Shown: one piece after another, positions 27,577 to 37,079 of the stretch | How the letters are laid out: the number at the start of each line of letters is the position of its first letter | Numbering within the stretch: the stretch's first letter is position 1 | From: Massilia alkalitolerans DSM 17462 | GTDB lineage: Bacteria > Pseudomonadota > Gammaproteobacteria > Burkholderiales > Burkholderiaceae_D | Direction of reading: 5' to 3' | Length of the DNA: 64,000 bases | Assembly (NCBI RefSeq): GCF_000427785.1 | Contig: NZ_ATYR01000027.1 | Span: forward strand, 1-64,000 | Notes under the pieces: model-generated | What the model saw: only the letters and a program-made list of their open reading frames with translations | What the model was told of the DNA's origin: nothing | Database searches by the model: none | Translations under genes and position numbers: made by a program

Positions 27577-28202
27577 GGTGTGCCCGCCGCCTTCGCAAGC
27601 TGTTGTGTGGCGCCGGCCGCCGGCTTCGCTTCCGCATCCTGTTCGCGCAGGCGCTTGATTCCGACGTCCATCTGGAACTCGACGACCTTGCGGCCCGTCT
27701 TGCTCTTGTCCAGCGCAGCGACTTTCACTTCGGTCAGGTTCGGACGCTCCAGCCAGGGCGAGGCGCCGGACACGTTGCGCAGCAGTTCGGCGACCCGTTC
27801 CTGCGACTGGGCGTAACCGTTCAGCGTCACCTTCTGGCCAACCTGGCGGAAGGACTTCAGGTACACGCCTTCCGGCGTACGGCGAACCAGTTCGTCGAGC
27901 ACGTAGACCGGCTGGTTGCGGTCGCTCTGCAGGTCCTCGACCGCCTGCTGGCGCGCCTTCAGGGCTTCGATTTCTTCCTTCAGGGTCTTGATCTGGCCGA
28001 TCTTCTTGTCCAGCTCCGCGCTGGCCTGCTTGAGCACCAGGTTGCGTTCGTTCTGGACCGAGATGCGGCTGGCGTTCCAGGCGCCGACCAGCAGCACCAC
28101 GGCGGCGCCGGCGACGCCGCCCGCCGCCAGCATCGCCACGAACGCCGCCTGCTTCTGCTTGCGCCTGGCCTCGCGGTGGGGTAACAGGTTAATGCGGATC
28201 AT
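27573..28202 (-). CDS. pilN: Type IV pilus assembly protein PilN
   Basis: This 209-residue bitopic protein has the conserved cytoplasmic N-terminus MIRINLLPHRE that binds PilM. A transmembrane helix (about 20-43) and a coiled coil (about 50-95) precede the periplasmic domain. It overlaps the pilM stop by 1 nt (TGATG at 28200-28204) and pilO by 4 bp. Confidence 0.94.
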   Translation of the reverse strand: MIRINLLPHREARRKQKQAAFVAMLAAGGVAGAAVVLLVGAWNASRISVQNERNLVLKQASAELDKKIGQIKTLKEEIEALKARQQAVEDLQSDRNQPVYVLDELVRRTPEGVYLKSFRQVGQKVTLNGYAQSQERVAELLRNVSGASPWLERPNLTEVKVAALDKSKTGRKVVEFQMDVGIKRLREQDAEAKPAAGATQQLAKAAGTP

Positions 28203-29266
28203 CAGCCGAACCTCCGCAGGGCCAGGCCGCAGGCGACCAGGTAGGCCGCGCCTTCCTGGCGCAGCTGCTGTTCGCGCACCAGCGGACCGTAAGACATGCC
28301 TTCGAAAGGCGCTACGATGCTGCTCGGGATGCGGGTGCGGCTGCCGATCAGTTCGAGCAGGCCGGGCAGCGCAGCGCAGCCGCCGGCCAGGTAGAGCTGG
28401 TCGATCCGGGTATAGGGCGTGGACGTGAAGAAGAACTGGATCGCGCGCGTGACTTCCAGCGCGGCGCTTTCCAGGAAAGGCGCGAGCAGGTCGGCGCGGT
28501 AGTTCTCGGGCAGGTCGTTGGCGCGCTTGCGGGTTTCCGCTTCCTCGTACGACAAACCGTAGGCGCGCACGACATCCTGGGTGAGCTGGTGGCCGCCGAA
28601 GGGCTGCTCGCGCTCGTAGATGGTGTCGCCATCCTGCAGCACCGACACATGGGTGGCCTGGGAGCCGATCTGGAACAGGGCGACGATCTGCCCCGGCTTG
28701 GCGCCGGCAACACGGTCCAGCGCGGCGCGCGCGGCGTAGGACTCGATGTCCATCACGGTGGCAAGCAGGCCTGCTGCTTCTGCGATCGCGACGCGATCTT
28801 CGACCTTCTCGCGGCGTGCGGCAGCCAGCATGACTTCCATGTCTTCGTGCGAGTTCGGCGCCTGGCCGATCACGTCGAAGTCGAGGCTCACCTCGTCCAG
28901 CGCAAAGGGGATGTACTGGCTGGCCTCCGACTCCACCTGCACTTCCAGCTGGTCTTCCGACATGCCGGCCGGCAGGATGATCTTCTTGGTGATGACCGCA
29001 GCCGGCGGCATGCCCAGCGCAACGTTCCTGGCCCGGGTGCCGCTTTTCTTCCAGACGCGGCGCACCGCCTCGGCCACCTGGTCGATATTGTCGATGTTGC
29101 CGTCCACGACCGCGCCACGCGGCAACGGTTCGGCGGCATAGCGCGCCAGGCGCAGTTCACCCTTGCCGGCGTCTTCCAGCTCGACCAGGCGGACGCCCGA
29201 CGTGCTGATATCGAGCCCGGCCAGCGGCGGAATCGATTTCCCGAACAAGGAACCTAGATTGATCAC
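28202..29266 (-). CDS. pilM: Type IV pilus actin-like ATPase PilM
   Basis: This is a 354-residue cytoplasmic protein with an FtsA-like actin fold. The phosphate-1 motif is GLDISTSGVRLVEL (17-30), and an adenosine motif YLAGGCAALPGL lies near 300. It binds the PilN N-terminus and forms the cytoplasmic ring of the pilus machine. It is the first gene of the operon; its promoter should lie in the 342-bp region shared with divergent ponA. Confidence 0.95.
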   Translation of the reverse strand: MINLGSLFGKSIPPLAGLDISTSGVRLVELEDAGKGELRLARYAAEPLPRGAVVDGNIDNIDQVAEAVRRVWKKSGTRARNVALGMPPAAVITKKIILPAGMSEDQLEVQVESEASQYIPFALDEVSLDFDVIGQAPNSHEDMEVMLAAARREKVEDRVAIAEAAGLLATVMDIESYAARAALDRVAGAKPGQIVALFQIGSQATHVSVLQDGDTIYEREQPFGGHQLTQDVVRAYGLSYEEAETRKRANDLPENYRADLLAPFLESAALEVTRAIQFFFTSTPYTRIDQLYLAGGCAALPGLLELIGSRTRIPSSIVAPFEGMSYGPLVREQQLRQEGAAYLVACGLALRRFG

Positions 29267-29608
29267 GAGCGTACTCCTCGACTGCCCTTCCTGCGTGACG
29301 CAGGACTTGTATTGAACGCCCGCTGGGGGGTATGTCCTGTTGACTCAATGAGTTGGTGCATATTTATGAGGCACCGCGTTAGATCGTACTTAAAAGGATG
29401 CACCCAGACAAGATATTTCTATGAGGGAACACATCAATCCGGCGCGTGCGCGCCACACTCTGGCGCAGAGTGTTATCACCCCTGCCACGACCGTTTCCGG
29501 CTTGCCATTGTTCCGCTTGCTTAGGCTTAAGTTCTGACTCAGCAGTCCGTGTGTCAGCTCCGAAAGCCCTGACTTATAATGGGACGGTTCAAGGGAGTAA
29601 AAACCAGC
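29267..29608. other. Divergent control region of pilM and ponA (342 bp, no gene)
   Basis: No coding sequence is supported here. It holds the ponA -10 (29575-29580). Two palindromes also lie here: GGCGCG-TG-CGCGCC (29441-29454) and ACACTCT-GGCGC-AGAGTGT (29455-29473). They abut and could be operators or hairpins. The pilM promoter could not be assigned with confidence. Confidence 0.5.
29575..29580 (+). promoter_or_regulatory. Consensus -10 box of ponA
   Basis: A perfect TATAAT sits 29 bp upstream of the chosen ponA start. No good -35 is seen 16-18 bp upstream. It overlaps the first codon of the longer reading of ponA, which argues for the downstream start. Confidence 0.55.
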
Positions 29609-31942
29609 ATGAAAGAGAAACAATCGCCCAAATCGGGCTCCTCGAAGTACAGCCCCAAGCGCCTGATCCTGATGGCCTTCGGGGCCCTCACCGGCCTGGC
29701 CGCCATCGGCGTGCTGGTGCTCGTGTTCGCGCTTGCGATGGCCTACCCGAACCTGCCCGCGCTCGACACCATCACCGACTACCGGCCCAAGATGCCGCTG
29801 CGGATCTTCACCGCCGATAACGTCCTGATCGGCGAATTCGGCGAGGAGCGCCGCACCCTGGTGCGTTTCAAGGACATCCCGGACGTCATGAAGAAGGCGG
29901 TGCTGTCGATCGAGGACGACCGCTTCTACGAGCACAGCGGCATCGACTACTGGGGCATCCTGCGCGCGGTGTTCCGCAACGCCACCAGCAGCACCCGCCA
30001 GGGCGCCTCGACCATCACCCAGCAGGTGGCGCGCAACTTCTTCCTGTCGTCCGAGCAGACCTTCAAGCGCAAGGCCTACGAGGCGATGCTGGCCTGGAAG
30101 ATCGAGAAGAACCTCTCCAAGGACCAGATCCTCGAGCTCTACATGAACCAGATCTACCTGGGCCAGCGCGCCTTCGGCTTCCAGTCGGCGGCCCAGATCT
30201 ACTTCGGCAAGGACCTGCGCGACATCAGCGTGGCCGAAGCCGCGATGCTGGCCGGCCTGCCGAAGGCGCCATCTGCGTATAACCCGGTGGTCAACCCGAC
30301 CCGCGCCAAGACCCGCCAGCAGTACATCCTGCAGCGCATGCGCGATCTCGGCTACATCACCGAAGCCCAGTACGCGCAGGCCAAGAACGAGCGGCTCACG
30401 ATCAAGACCGACAGCACCGCCTTCGGCGTGCACGCCGAGTACGTGGCCGAAATGGCGCGCCAGCTGGTCTACGAGCAGTTCAAGGAAGACACCTACACCC
30501 GCGGCCTGAACGTGTTCACCACCATCACCAAGGCCGACCAGGACGCGGCCTACCTGGCGGTGCGCCGCGGCGTGATGGAATACGAGCGCCGCCACCCCTA
30601 CCGCGGCCCGGAATCGTATATCGACATCCCCAGCAGCAAGGGCGAGGCCGAGGAAGCCATCGAGGCCGAGCTGGCCGAGCATCCGGACAGCGACAACATC
30701 GTCGCCGCCATCGTGCTGAAGGCCTCGCCGACCGAGGTGACCGCCACCATCGCCTCGGGCGAGACCATCAAGATGACCGGCCCGGGCCTGTCCTTCGCCA
30801 GGGCCTGGCTGTCGGAGAAGGCGGCGCCGAACCGCCGCCTGCGCCGCGGCGCGGTAATCCGCGTGATGCAGGACGACGAGTCGAAATGGGTCATCACCCA
30901 GATGCCGGAAGTGGAATCGGCCTTCGTTGCGACCAGCACCGAGGACGGCGCGATCCGCGCGCTGGTGGGCGGCTTCGACTTCAACCGCAACAAGTTCAAC
31001 CACGTCACGCAGGCCTGGCGCCAGCCGGGCTCCTCGTTCAAGCCCTTCATCTATTCGGCCTCGCTCGAGCGCGGCCTGTCGCCGGCGACCATCGTCAACG
31101 ATGCCCCGATCAGTTTTGACGCCGGCCAGACCGGCGGCCAGGCCTGGGTGCCGAAGAACTACGACAACCGCTACGAAGGCCCGATCACCATGCGGCGCGG
31201 CCTGACGCAGTCGAAGAACATGGTCTCGATCCGCATCCTGAACAAGATCGGCGCGCGCTACGGCCAGGAGTTCGCGACCCGCTTCGGCTTCGACGCCGAG
31301 CGCAACCCGGCCTACCTGACGCTGGCCCTGGGCGCCGGCTCGACCACGCCGCTGCAGATGGCCGGCGCCTACGCCGTGTTCGCCAACGGCGGCTACCGCA
31401 TCAGCCCCTACATCATCTCGAAGGTGACCGACAGCGACGGCAAGGTGCTGTCCGAAGCGCGTCCGGAGCGCGCCGGCGTCGAGGCCAACCGCGTGATCGA
31501 TGCGCGCAACGCCTTCCTGGTCGACAGCATGCTCAAGGACGTGGTGCGCTACGGTACCGCGACCAAGGCCATGGCGCTCAAGCGCACCGACCTCGCCGGC
31601 AAGACCGGCACCACCAACGATTCGGTCGACGCCTGGTTTGCCGGCTACAACCCGAAGCTGGTGGGCGTGGCCTGGATCGGCTACGACCAGCCGAAGAACC
31701 TCGGCAACCGCGAGACCGGCGGCGGCCTGGCCCTGCCGATCTGGATCAACTACATGGGCAAGGCCTTGAAAGGCGAGGAAAACGTCGAGCGCGACGTGCC
31801 GCCAGGGCTGATCCTGGCCAACGGCGAGTACTACTATGCCGAGATGCCGCCGGGCACCGGTGTCGCGACGCTGGACGTCGGCCCGCCGCCGGCACCGGCC
31901 GAGCAGAAGCAGCGCGACGCGGTCAGGAACGAGTTGTTCTGA
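29609..31942 (+). CDS. mrcA: Penicillin-binding protein 1A (bifunctional transglycosylase/transpeptidase)
   Basis: This 777-residue class A PBP has one N-terminal membrane anchor (about 18-45). The GT51 domain carries EDDRFYEHSG (Glu102), GASTITQQVARNFFL and ILELYMNQIYLG. An OB-like insert (about 300-440) precedes the transpeptidase domain with SSFK (Ser475, about), SKN (about 534) and KTGT (about 665). It polymerises and crosslinks peptidoglycan. ATG 29609 (MKEKQSPK) has GGGAG upstream; an ATG 30 bp earlier overlaps the TATAAT box. Location upstream of and divergent from pilM is conserved in Proteobacteria. Confidence 0.95.
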   Translation: MKEKQSPKSGSSKYSPKRLILMAFGALTGLAAIGVLVLVFALAMAYPNLPALDTITDYRPKMPLRIFTADNVLIGEFGEERRTLVRFKDIPDVMKKAVLSIEDDRFYEHSGIDYWGILRAVFRNATSSTRQGASTITQQVARNFFLSSEQTFKRKAYEAMLAWKIEKNLSKDQILELYMNQIYLGQRAFGFQSAAQIYFGKDLRDISVAEAAMLAGLPKAPSAYNPVVNPTRAKTRQQYILQRMRDLGYITEAQYAQAKNERLTIKTDSTAFGVHAEYVAEMARQLVYEQFKEDTYTRGLNVFTTITKADQDAAYLAVRRGVMEYERRHPYRGPESYIDIPSSKGEAEEAIEAELAEHPDSDNIVAAIVLKASPTEVTATIASGETIKMTGPGLSFARAWLSEKAAPNRRLRRGAVIRVMQDDESKWVITQMPEVESAFVATSTEDGAIRALVGGFDFNRNKFNHVTQAWRQPGSSFKPFIYSASLERGLSPATIVNDAPISFDAGQTGGQAWVPKNYDNRYEGPITMRRGLTQSKNMVSIRILNKIGARYGQEFATRFGFDAERNPAYLTLALGAGSTTPLQMAGAYAVFANGGYRISPYIISKVTDSDGKVLSEARPERAGVEANRVIDARNAFLVDSMLKDVVRYGTATKAMALKRTDLAGKTGTTNDSVDAWFAGYNPKLVGVAWIGYDQPKNLGNRETGGGLALPIWINYMGKALKGEENVERDVPPGLILANGEYYYAEMPPGTGVATLDVGPPPAPAEQKQRDAVRNELF

Positions 31943-31963
31943 TTTTTGACCGAATGGTAAAAA

Positions 31964-31991
31964 AAATGGCGACCCGCGGGTCGCCATTTTT
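31964..31991. terminator. Bidirectional terminator between ponA and cyaY
   Basis: A 12-bp stem AAATGGCGACCC / GGTCGCCATTT is flanked by A and T runs on both sides. It serves the convergent ponA (+) and cyaY (-). Confidence 0.85.
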
Positions 31992-32009
31992 ACGTCTGCC
32001 GCAAGGAAA

Positions 32010-32339
32010 TCATCCCATCGAAACGGGCGCCCCACCCTGCTCCGTCACGTACTGCGACAGCGAGGCGAACAGCTCGGTATCGTCGCGGGTATTGCGCCAC
32101 TGGTCGCCGACGCGCTTGTAGTGGTAGCCGCCCGAGCGCGCCGCCACCCACATTTCCTGCAGCGGCGCCTGGCTGTTGATGATGATCTTCGACGCGTTGT
32201 CCAGGAATTCGACTTCCAGCACGTTGCCGCTGCGCTTGCACTCGACGTCGACCACGTCGTCGTCGTTCAGCTTGTCGAGGCAGGCCTCGATGCGGTCAAG
32301 GGTGCTTTCGGCCAGCGCCAAAAATTCGGATTCGGTCAT
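32010..32339 (-). CDS. cyaY: Iron-sulfur assembly regulator CyaY (frataxin)
   Basis: This is a 109-residue frataxin-family protein. The N-terminal helix has the acidic ridge (ESEFLALAESTLDRIE, DKLNDDDVVDVEC) that binds iron. The beta sheet and second helix follow, with INSQAPLQEMWVAARSGGYHY, the family signature. It modulates IscS-driven Fe-S cluster synthesis. ATG 32339 (MTESEF) has GGAG 8-11 bp upstream. It is divergent from lptM with only 41 bp between starts. Confidence 0.95.
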   Translation of the reverse strand: MTESEFLALAESTLDRIEACLDKLNDDDVVDVECKRSGNVLEVEFLDNASKIIINSQAPLQEMWVAARSGGYHYKRVGDQWRNTRDDTELFASLSQYVTEQGGAPVSMG

Positions 32340-32380
32340 GCTACACTCCAAAGTTCGCTAATCAAACCCCCATTCTAATC

Positions 32381-32575
32381 GTGAACTCCACCATCGCACG
32401 TCTTTCCGGTGCCGGCCTGGTGGCCGTGCTCCTCGCCGGCTGCGGCCAGACGGGTCCGCTCTACATGCCGAACCCGCCGGCCAAGCCCTCCGCAGCCAGC
32501 GTTGCCGAGGCCAATGCGCAGCCAGCCCAGCCAGTTCCGTCGAATAACGCCTCCACCCCGGCCCCAACCAAGTAA
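32381..32575 (+). CDS. lptM: LptM-like small lipoprotein (YifL family)
   Basis: This 64-residue lipoprotein begins with GTG. Its lipobox LAGC (Cys21) is followed by the family hallmark GQTGPLYMP, then a Pro/Ala-rich disordered tail. LptM assists disulfide maturation of the LptDE LPS translocon in E. coli. It ends 8 bp before lysA, the usual lptM-lysA pairing in Betaproteobacteria. No Shine-Dalgarno is apparent, so translation may be near-leaderless. Confidence 0.85.
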   Translation: MNSTIARLSGAGLVAVLLAGCGQTGPLYMPNPPAKPSAASVAEANAQPAQPVPSNNASTPAPTK

Positions 32576-32583
32576 GCTTATCC

Positions 32584-33861
32584 ATGTCGCACTTCCAGTA
32601 CCAGAACGGCGTCCTGCACGCCGACAGCGTCGCCCTGCCCGCCATCGCCGAACAATTCGGCACGCCGACCTATGTCTATTCGAAGTCGGCGCTGCTGGAA
32701 AACTTCCGCGCCTATTCCGATGCCTGCAAGGGCCGTGACGCACTGGTGTGCTACGCGATGAAGGCCAACTCGAACCTGGCCATCCTCGACCTCCTGAACC
32801 GCGAAGGCGCCGGCTTCGACATCGTCTCGGGCGGCGAGCTGCTGCGCGTGATCGCCGCCGGCGGCGACCCGGGCAAGACCATCTTCTCGGGCGTCGGCAA
32901 GACCGTTGAGGAAATGCAGCTGGCGCTGGAAAAAGGCATCCTGTGCTTCAACGTCGAATCCATCCCGGAACTGCACCGCCTCAACGAGGTGGCCGGCAGC
33001 ATGGGCAAGCGCGCGCCGGTGTCGCTGCGCGTGAACCCGAACGTGGACGCCAAGACCCACCCCTACATTGCCACCGGCCTGAAGGCCAACAAGTTCGGCG
33101 TGGCCTTCGACGATGCCCTGGACACCTACCGTACCGCGGCCTCGCTGCCGAACCTGGACGTGGTCGGCATCGACTGCCACATCGGCTCGCAGCTGCTGGA
33201 CGACGCCCCGCTGCTGGAAGCGCTGGACAAGCTGATCGAGCTGATCGACACCCTGGCCGGTGAAGGCATCGTGCTGCACCACCTCGACATCGGCGGCGGC
33301 CTGGGCGTGAACTACGGCGCCGAAGGCGACAAGCCGCCGGTGCCGGTGGGCGACTACCTGGGCCGCCTGTTCGCCCGCATCGACGCCTGGCGCGCCGAGA
33401 AATACGATGGCAAGCCGGTCAAGGTGATCTTCGAGCCGGGCCGCTCGATCGTGGCCGATACCGGCGTGCTGCTGACCAAGATCGAATACCTCAAGCCGGG
33501 CGTGGAAAAGAACTTCGCCATCGTCGACGCGGCCATGAACGACCTGATGCGTCCGACCCTGTACCAGGCCTGGATGGGCGTGCAGCCGGTCAGCCCGCGC
33601 GAAGGCGCCAAGCTGACCTATGACGTGGTGGGTCCGGTGTGCGAATCGGGCGACTGGCTGGCGCGCGAGCGCGATCTCGCCGTCGAGCCGGGCGACCTGC
33701 TGGCGATCATGACCGCCGGCGCCTACGGCATGACCATGGCCTCGAACTACAACACCCGCGGCCGCGCAGCCGAGGTGATCGTCGACGGCGACCAGGTGCA
33801 CGTGATCCGCCAGCGCGAGAATCCGGCCGATCTGTTCGCCCTTGAGTCAATGTTGAAGTAA
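32584..33861 (+). CDS. lysA: Diaminopimelate decarboxylase
   Basis: This 425-residue PLP enzyme converts meso-diaminopimelate to lysine. The PLP Lys60 is in YAMKANSN. The phosphate-binding GGG is in [24 protein letters not shown] is present, and the C-terminal catalytic Cys-Glu is in GPVCESGDW. The fold is an alanine-racemase-like barrel plus a beta domain. It is cotranscribed with lptM. A dispersed palindrome starts 3 bp after its TAA. Confidence 0.97.
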   Translation: MSHFQYQNGVLHADSVALPAIAEQFGTPTYVYSKSALLENFRAYSDACKGRDALVCYAMKANSNLAILDLLNREGAGFDIVSGGELLRVIAAGGDPGKTIFSGVGKTVEEMQLALEKGILCFNVESIPELHRLNEVAGSMGKRAPVSLRVNPNVDAKTHPYIATGLKANKFGVAFDDALDTYRTAASLPNLDVVGIDCHIGSQLLDDAPLLEALDKLIELIDTLAGEGIVLHHLDIGGGLGVNYGAEGDKPPVPVGDYLGRLFARIDAWRAEKYDGKPVKVIFEPGRSIVADTGVLLTKIEYLKPGVEKNFAIVDAAMNDLMRPTLYQAWMGVQPVSPREGAKLTYDVVGPVCESGDWLARERDLAVEPGDLLAIMTAGAYGMTMASNYNTRGRAAEVIVDGDQVHVIRQRENPADLFALESMLK

Positions 33862-33863
33862 TT

Positions 33864-33966
33864 CGTAGGGTGGACGGCTCTGCCGTCCGCGCGTTCAACT
33901 CACGGCCGCGCTGTGGTAACGCATAATCTAGCTGGACGCGCGGACGGCGAAGCCGTCCACCCTACG
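33864..33966. repeat. GTAGGGTGG palindromic repeat, 103-bp copy
   Basis: The outer arms CGTAGGGTGGACGGCT and AGCCGTCCACCCTACG are perfect 16-bp inverted repeats. Each arm folds on itself (GGACGGC...GCCGTCC). The variant base pair is A:T here. The inner segment GCGCGTTCAACTCACGG is identical in the half copy at 55139. The right end supplies the msrQ stop codon. Confidence 0.85.
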
Positions 33967-34588
33967 TTACTGCGGCTTTCTGCGTTTTCTTCGCCGCGCT
34001 CCAGTACACGCGCAATCCCAGCAGCGCCGCCACGATCACACCAAAAATGATCGGCTCCTGGAAGTCGTTCTTCCCCGCCTTCATCCACCAGAAATGCAGG
34101 ATGCCCAGCGGCGCCACCACGTAGATCAGGCGGTGCAGCCACTGCCAGCGCTTGCCGCCCAGCCGCCTGATCATCGCATTGGTGCTGGTCGCCGCCAGCG
34201 GAATCAGCAGCACGAAGGCGATGAAGCCCACCGTGATGAAGGGCCGTTTCACGACGTCCTTGAGCATCCCTGCGACGTCGAAGAAGTGATCGAACCAGAA
34301 GAAGCAGGTGAAGTGCAGCAGCGCGTAGAAGAAGGCGAACAGCCCCAGCATGCGCCGCAGCCGCACTACCCAGTTCCAGCCCGTGAAGCGGCGCAGCGGG
34401 GTCACGGCCAGCGTGATGCACAGGAAGTACAGGGTCCAGTCGCCGGTGCCGCGCGTGAGGAATTCGAGCGGCTCGACCGGCACGCCCTGGAATACCAGCC
34501 AGGCCATGCGCAGAAAAGGCAGCAGCGCCAGCACGAACACCACCGCCTTGATCGTGCCGACCTGCTTGTTGGACGGAGTGAACGCCAT
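33962..34588 (-). CDS. msrQ: MsrQ, heme-binding membrane subunit of the periplasmic methionine sulfoxide reductase
   Basis: This 208-residue inner-membrane b-type cytochrome of the ferric-reductase-like family has about six helices. His residues in the helices (YALLHFTCFFWFDH and WLHRLIYVVAPLGILHF) are heme ligand candidates. It passes quinone electrons to MsrP. It overlaps the msrP stop by 1 nt (TGATG, 34586-34590). Its stop TAG (33962-33964) is part of a dispersed palindromic repeat, so the tail KKTQKAAVT may be altered relative to relatives. Confidence 0.93.
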   Translation of the reverse strand: MAFTPSNKQVGTIKAVVFVLALLPFLRMAWLVFQGVPVEPLEFLTRGTGDWTLYFLCITLAVTPLRRFTGWNWVVRLRRMLGLFAFFYALLHFTCFFWFDHFFDVAGMLKDVVKRPFITVGFIAFVLLIPLAATSTNAMIRRLGGKRWQWLHRLIYVVAPLGILHFWWMKAGKNDFQEPIIFGVIVAALLGLRVYWSAAKKTQKAAVT

Positions 34589-35559
34589 CAGTAGAACTTC
34601 TTCAGGTCCATGCCGCTGTACAGCGAGGCGACCTGGTCATAGCCGTTGAACATCAGGGTCTTGCGCTTGCGCTGGAAGAAACCGTCCTCGCCGATGCGGC
34701 GCTCGGTGGCCTGCGACCAGCGCGGGTGGTCCACGTTCGGGTTCACGTTCGAATAAAAACCGTATTCGCTCGGCGCCGAATCGTTCCAGGCGGTGCGCGG
34801 CTGGCGGCTCACCAGGCGGATCCGGACGATCGACTTGGCCGACTTGAAGCCGTACTTCCAGGGCACGATCAGGCGCACCGGCGCGCCGTTCTGGTTCGGC
34901 AGCACCTGGCCGTACATGCCCACGGTGAGCAGCGTGAGCGGATGCATGGCCTCGTCCATGCGCAGGCCTTCCACATAGGGCCAGTCGAGCACGCCGCTGC
35001 GCAGGCCCGGCATCTGCTTGCGGTCGGCCAGGGTGGTGAACTCGACGTACTTGGCATTGGCCGTCGGCTCGACCTGCTTGAGCAGGTTCGACAGCGAATA
35101 GCCGACCCAGGGAATCACCATCGACCAGCCCTCGACGCAGCGCAGGCGGTAGACGCGCTCTTCCAGCGGCGCCAGCTTGAGGATGCGGTCGATGTCGAGC
35201 GTGACCGGCTTTTTCACCTCGCCCTCGATCGTCACCGTCCACGGCCGGGTGCGCAGGCTGTGCGCGTTCTCGACCGGGTCACCCTTGTCGGTGCCGAATT
35301 CGTAGAAGTTGTTGTACGAGCTGGCGTCCTTGAACGAGGTCTGCTGTTCCTGCGTCGACAGGGCCGCGTTGCGGGTGGCGGCGAGCTTCACGCCTTGTGC
35401 GAAGGCCTCGCGGTTGGCCATCTCCCAGATACCGCTGCCCACGGCTGCCGTGGCGGCGATACGGGCGATGAACTGGCGCCGGCCTTCGTAGACTTCGCGC
35501 GGCGTGATCTCGGACGGATACGGGAGGTCGATCCCGTTCGGACTGCGTTTGAAAAGCAT
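34588..35559 (-). CDS. msrP: MsrP, molybdopterin periplasmic methionine sulfoxide reductase catalytic subunit
   Basis: This 323-residue protein has a Tat signal ([15 protein letters not shown], Arg27-Arg28) and the sulfite-oxidase-type Moco fold. The molybdenum ligand Cys141 is in [15 protein letters not shown]. It reduces protein-bound methionine sulfoxide in the periplasm after hypochlorite-type damage, with MsrQ as partner. ATG 35559 ([20 protein letters not shown]) has GCGGAG upstream. The sensor kinase gene lies 131 bp upstream on the same strand, so the whole set may be one transcript. Confidence 0.95.
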   Translation of the reverse strand: MLFKRSPNGIDLPYPSEITPREVYEGRRQFIARIAATAAVGSGIWEMANREAFAQGVKLAATRNAALSTQEQQTSFKDASSYNNFYEFGTDKGDPVENAHSLRTRPWTVTIEGEVKKPVTLDIDRILKLAPLEERVYRLRCVEGWSMVIPWVGYSLSNLLKQVEPTANAKYVEFTTLADRKQMPGLRSGVLDWPYVEGLRMDEAMHPLTLLTVGMYGQVLPNQNGAPVRLIVPWKYGFKSAKSIVRIRLVSRQPRTAWNDSAPSEYGFYSNVNPNVDHPRWSQATERRIGEDGFFQRKRKTLMFNGYDQVASLYSGMDLKKFY

Positions 35560-35690
35560 GGCTGACTCCGCTACAGAGAGAGACTTCAGGTTACACCAGA
35601 CGGCTTGGGCGCACGTTAGCGCCGGCTGCCGTCCGGCAAGGATGGGGCCCGGCACGCTGGACAAAAGCGCGTCAGGCCCCGCCCGGCGCC

Positions 35691-37079
35691 CTACCCGGTG
35701 GGAAAGGCGAGGATGAAACGGGTGTCGGGACCGTTCGACTGCACGATCGCTTTGCCGCCGTGCAGGTTCAAGATGGCGCTGACGATGGACAGGCCCAGTC
35801 CCGTCGAGCCTTCCGCATCGCTGCGGGCGCTGTCGGCGCGGTAGAAGCGGTCGAACAAATGGTCCAGGTGCTCGCGTGGAATCGCCGCGCCCACGTTGCT
35901 CACGCTCAGCTCCAGCATGCCGGGGCGCGGTTCGGCATGCAGCGTGATGGTGCTGCCCGCCTCCGCATGGCGCACCGCGTTCGAGACCAGGTTGGCCAGT
36001 GCCCGCCGCACCAGCGCCGGATCGGCGGCGAAGCGCCCTTCCCCGCTGCAGCGCAGGCGCAGGCCGCGTTCCTCGGCCATGCCTTCGAAGAAATCCGCCA
36101 CCCGCTCCAGTTCGTCCAGCGCCACCAGCGGTTGGCGCGCCAGTACCACTTCGTCCTGGCCGGCGCGGGCGAGGAACAGCATGCTCTCGATCATGCGCGC
36201 CAGGCGCTCAAGCTCCTCGATGTTCGAGGCCAGCAGGGTTTCGTATTCTTCGCGGCTGCGGCCCTGCCCGAGCGCGACCTGGCTTTGCCCGATCATGTTC
36301 GTCACCGGCGTCCTGAACTCGTGCGCCAGGTCGGCCGAGAAGCCGGACAGGCGCGCATAGCCGTCCTGCAGGCGTTGCAGCATGGCGTTGAAAGCATCGA
36401 TCAGCGGCCGCAGCTCGGACGGCGCGGCGCCGATGTCGAGGCGTTGCGCCAGCGTGCCCGGCTTGATGAGCGCCGCATGCTCGGCGACCGTGCGCAGGGG
36501 ACGCAGGCCGCGGCGCAGCATCAGGGCCGCCAGCGCGGCAGCCAGCAGGGCGCCGACCGCGCAGGCGGCCAGGATACGGGCGCGGTAGCGCGCGAACATG
36601 GCGGTGCGTTCGGCATAGGCGCGCGCCACCACCACCGTCACCCCGTTCGCGCCCAGGCGGGCGCTGCCCGCGACCACCCGGCCGGGCGTGCCGTCCTGCG
36701 CCGTCCAGGCGGCGATGGCGTCCCGGCCCGGCGCCGGCCCGGCCTCCGGCGGCACGGGATAGCGTTCGCCACGCGGGTTGATGTCGGCCAGCACCGCGCC
36801 GCTCGGCGCGACGATGCGCACCAGCGAGTTCTCCTGGCCGCTCATGGTGTCGCGGAAAAAATCGGGCTGTGCCGCCAGCAGTTCGGCCGCACCCGGACGG
36901 CCGAGCACGACCTGCACCTGGCGCAGCTTGCCCAGCAATTGCAGGTCGTCGCGGCGCGCGATCTCGGCCACGAAGGCGCGGTACAGGTAGATGCCCAGGC
37001 CCGCCGCGGTAAGCGCGACGATCAGCACGAAGGCGAGCGTCACGCGCAGGGTCAGGGAATCGCGCCAGGAGGGTTTCAT
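35691..37079 (-). CDS. HprS/CusS-like sensor histidine kinase
   Basis: This is a 462-residue two-TM kinase with helices at about 10-32 and 168-188. A periplasmic sensor (about 33-165) is followed by HAMP (about 188-240). The DHp domain has phospho-acceptor His253 ([12 protein letters not shown]), and HATPase_c carries N, G1 and G2 boxes ([20 protein letters not shown]). It belongs to the heavy-metal sensor group that includes CusS, CopS and HprS. Being beside msrPQ and hiuH points to HprS, which senses H2O2/HOCl. It is coupled to the regulator by ATGA (37076-37079). No Met- or Cys-rich metal site is obvious in the sensor. Confidence 0.85.
   Translation of the reverse strand: MKPSWRDSLTLRVTLAFVLIVALTAAGLGIYLYRAFVAEIARRDDLQLLGKLRQVQVVLGRPGAAELLAAQPDFFRDTMSGQENSLVRIVAPSGAVLADINPRGERYPVPPEAGPAPGRDAIAAWTAQDGTPGRVVAGSARLGANGVTVVVARAYAERTAMFARYRARILAACAVGALLAAALAALMLRRGLRPLRTVAEHAALIKPGTLAQRLDIGAAPSELRPLIDAFNAMLQRLQDGYARLSGFSADLAHEFRTPVTNMIGQSQVALGQGRSREEYETLLASNIEELERLARMIESMLFLARAGQDEVVLARQPLVALDELERVADFFEGMAEERGLRLRCSGEGRFAADPALVRRALANLVSNAVRHAEAGSTITLHAEPRPGMLELSVSNVGAAIPREHLDHLFDRFYRADSARSDAEGSTGLGLSIVSAILNLHGGKAIVQSNGPDTRFILAFPTG

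Noticed and set aside
26366-27637. Long reading of pilP extending through pilO
   Set aside because: The part upstream of 26914 is pilO in another frame; the lipoprotein signal and ATGA overlap fix the start at 26914.
29312-29524. 70-codon frame in the pilM-ponA gap
   Set aside because: No ribosome site, no family, and it overlaps the divergent promoter region and palindromes.
29390-32035. 881-codon open frame opposite ponA
   Set aside because: Antisense shadow of PBP1A; no domain is recognisable.
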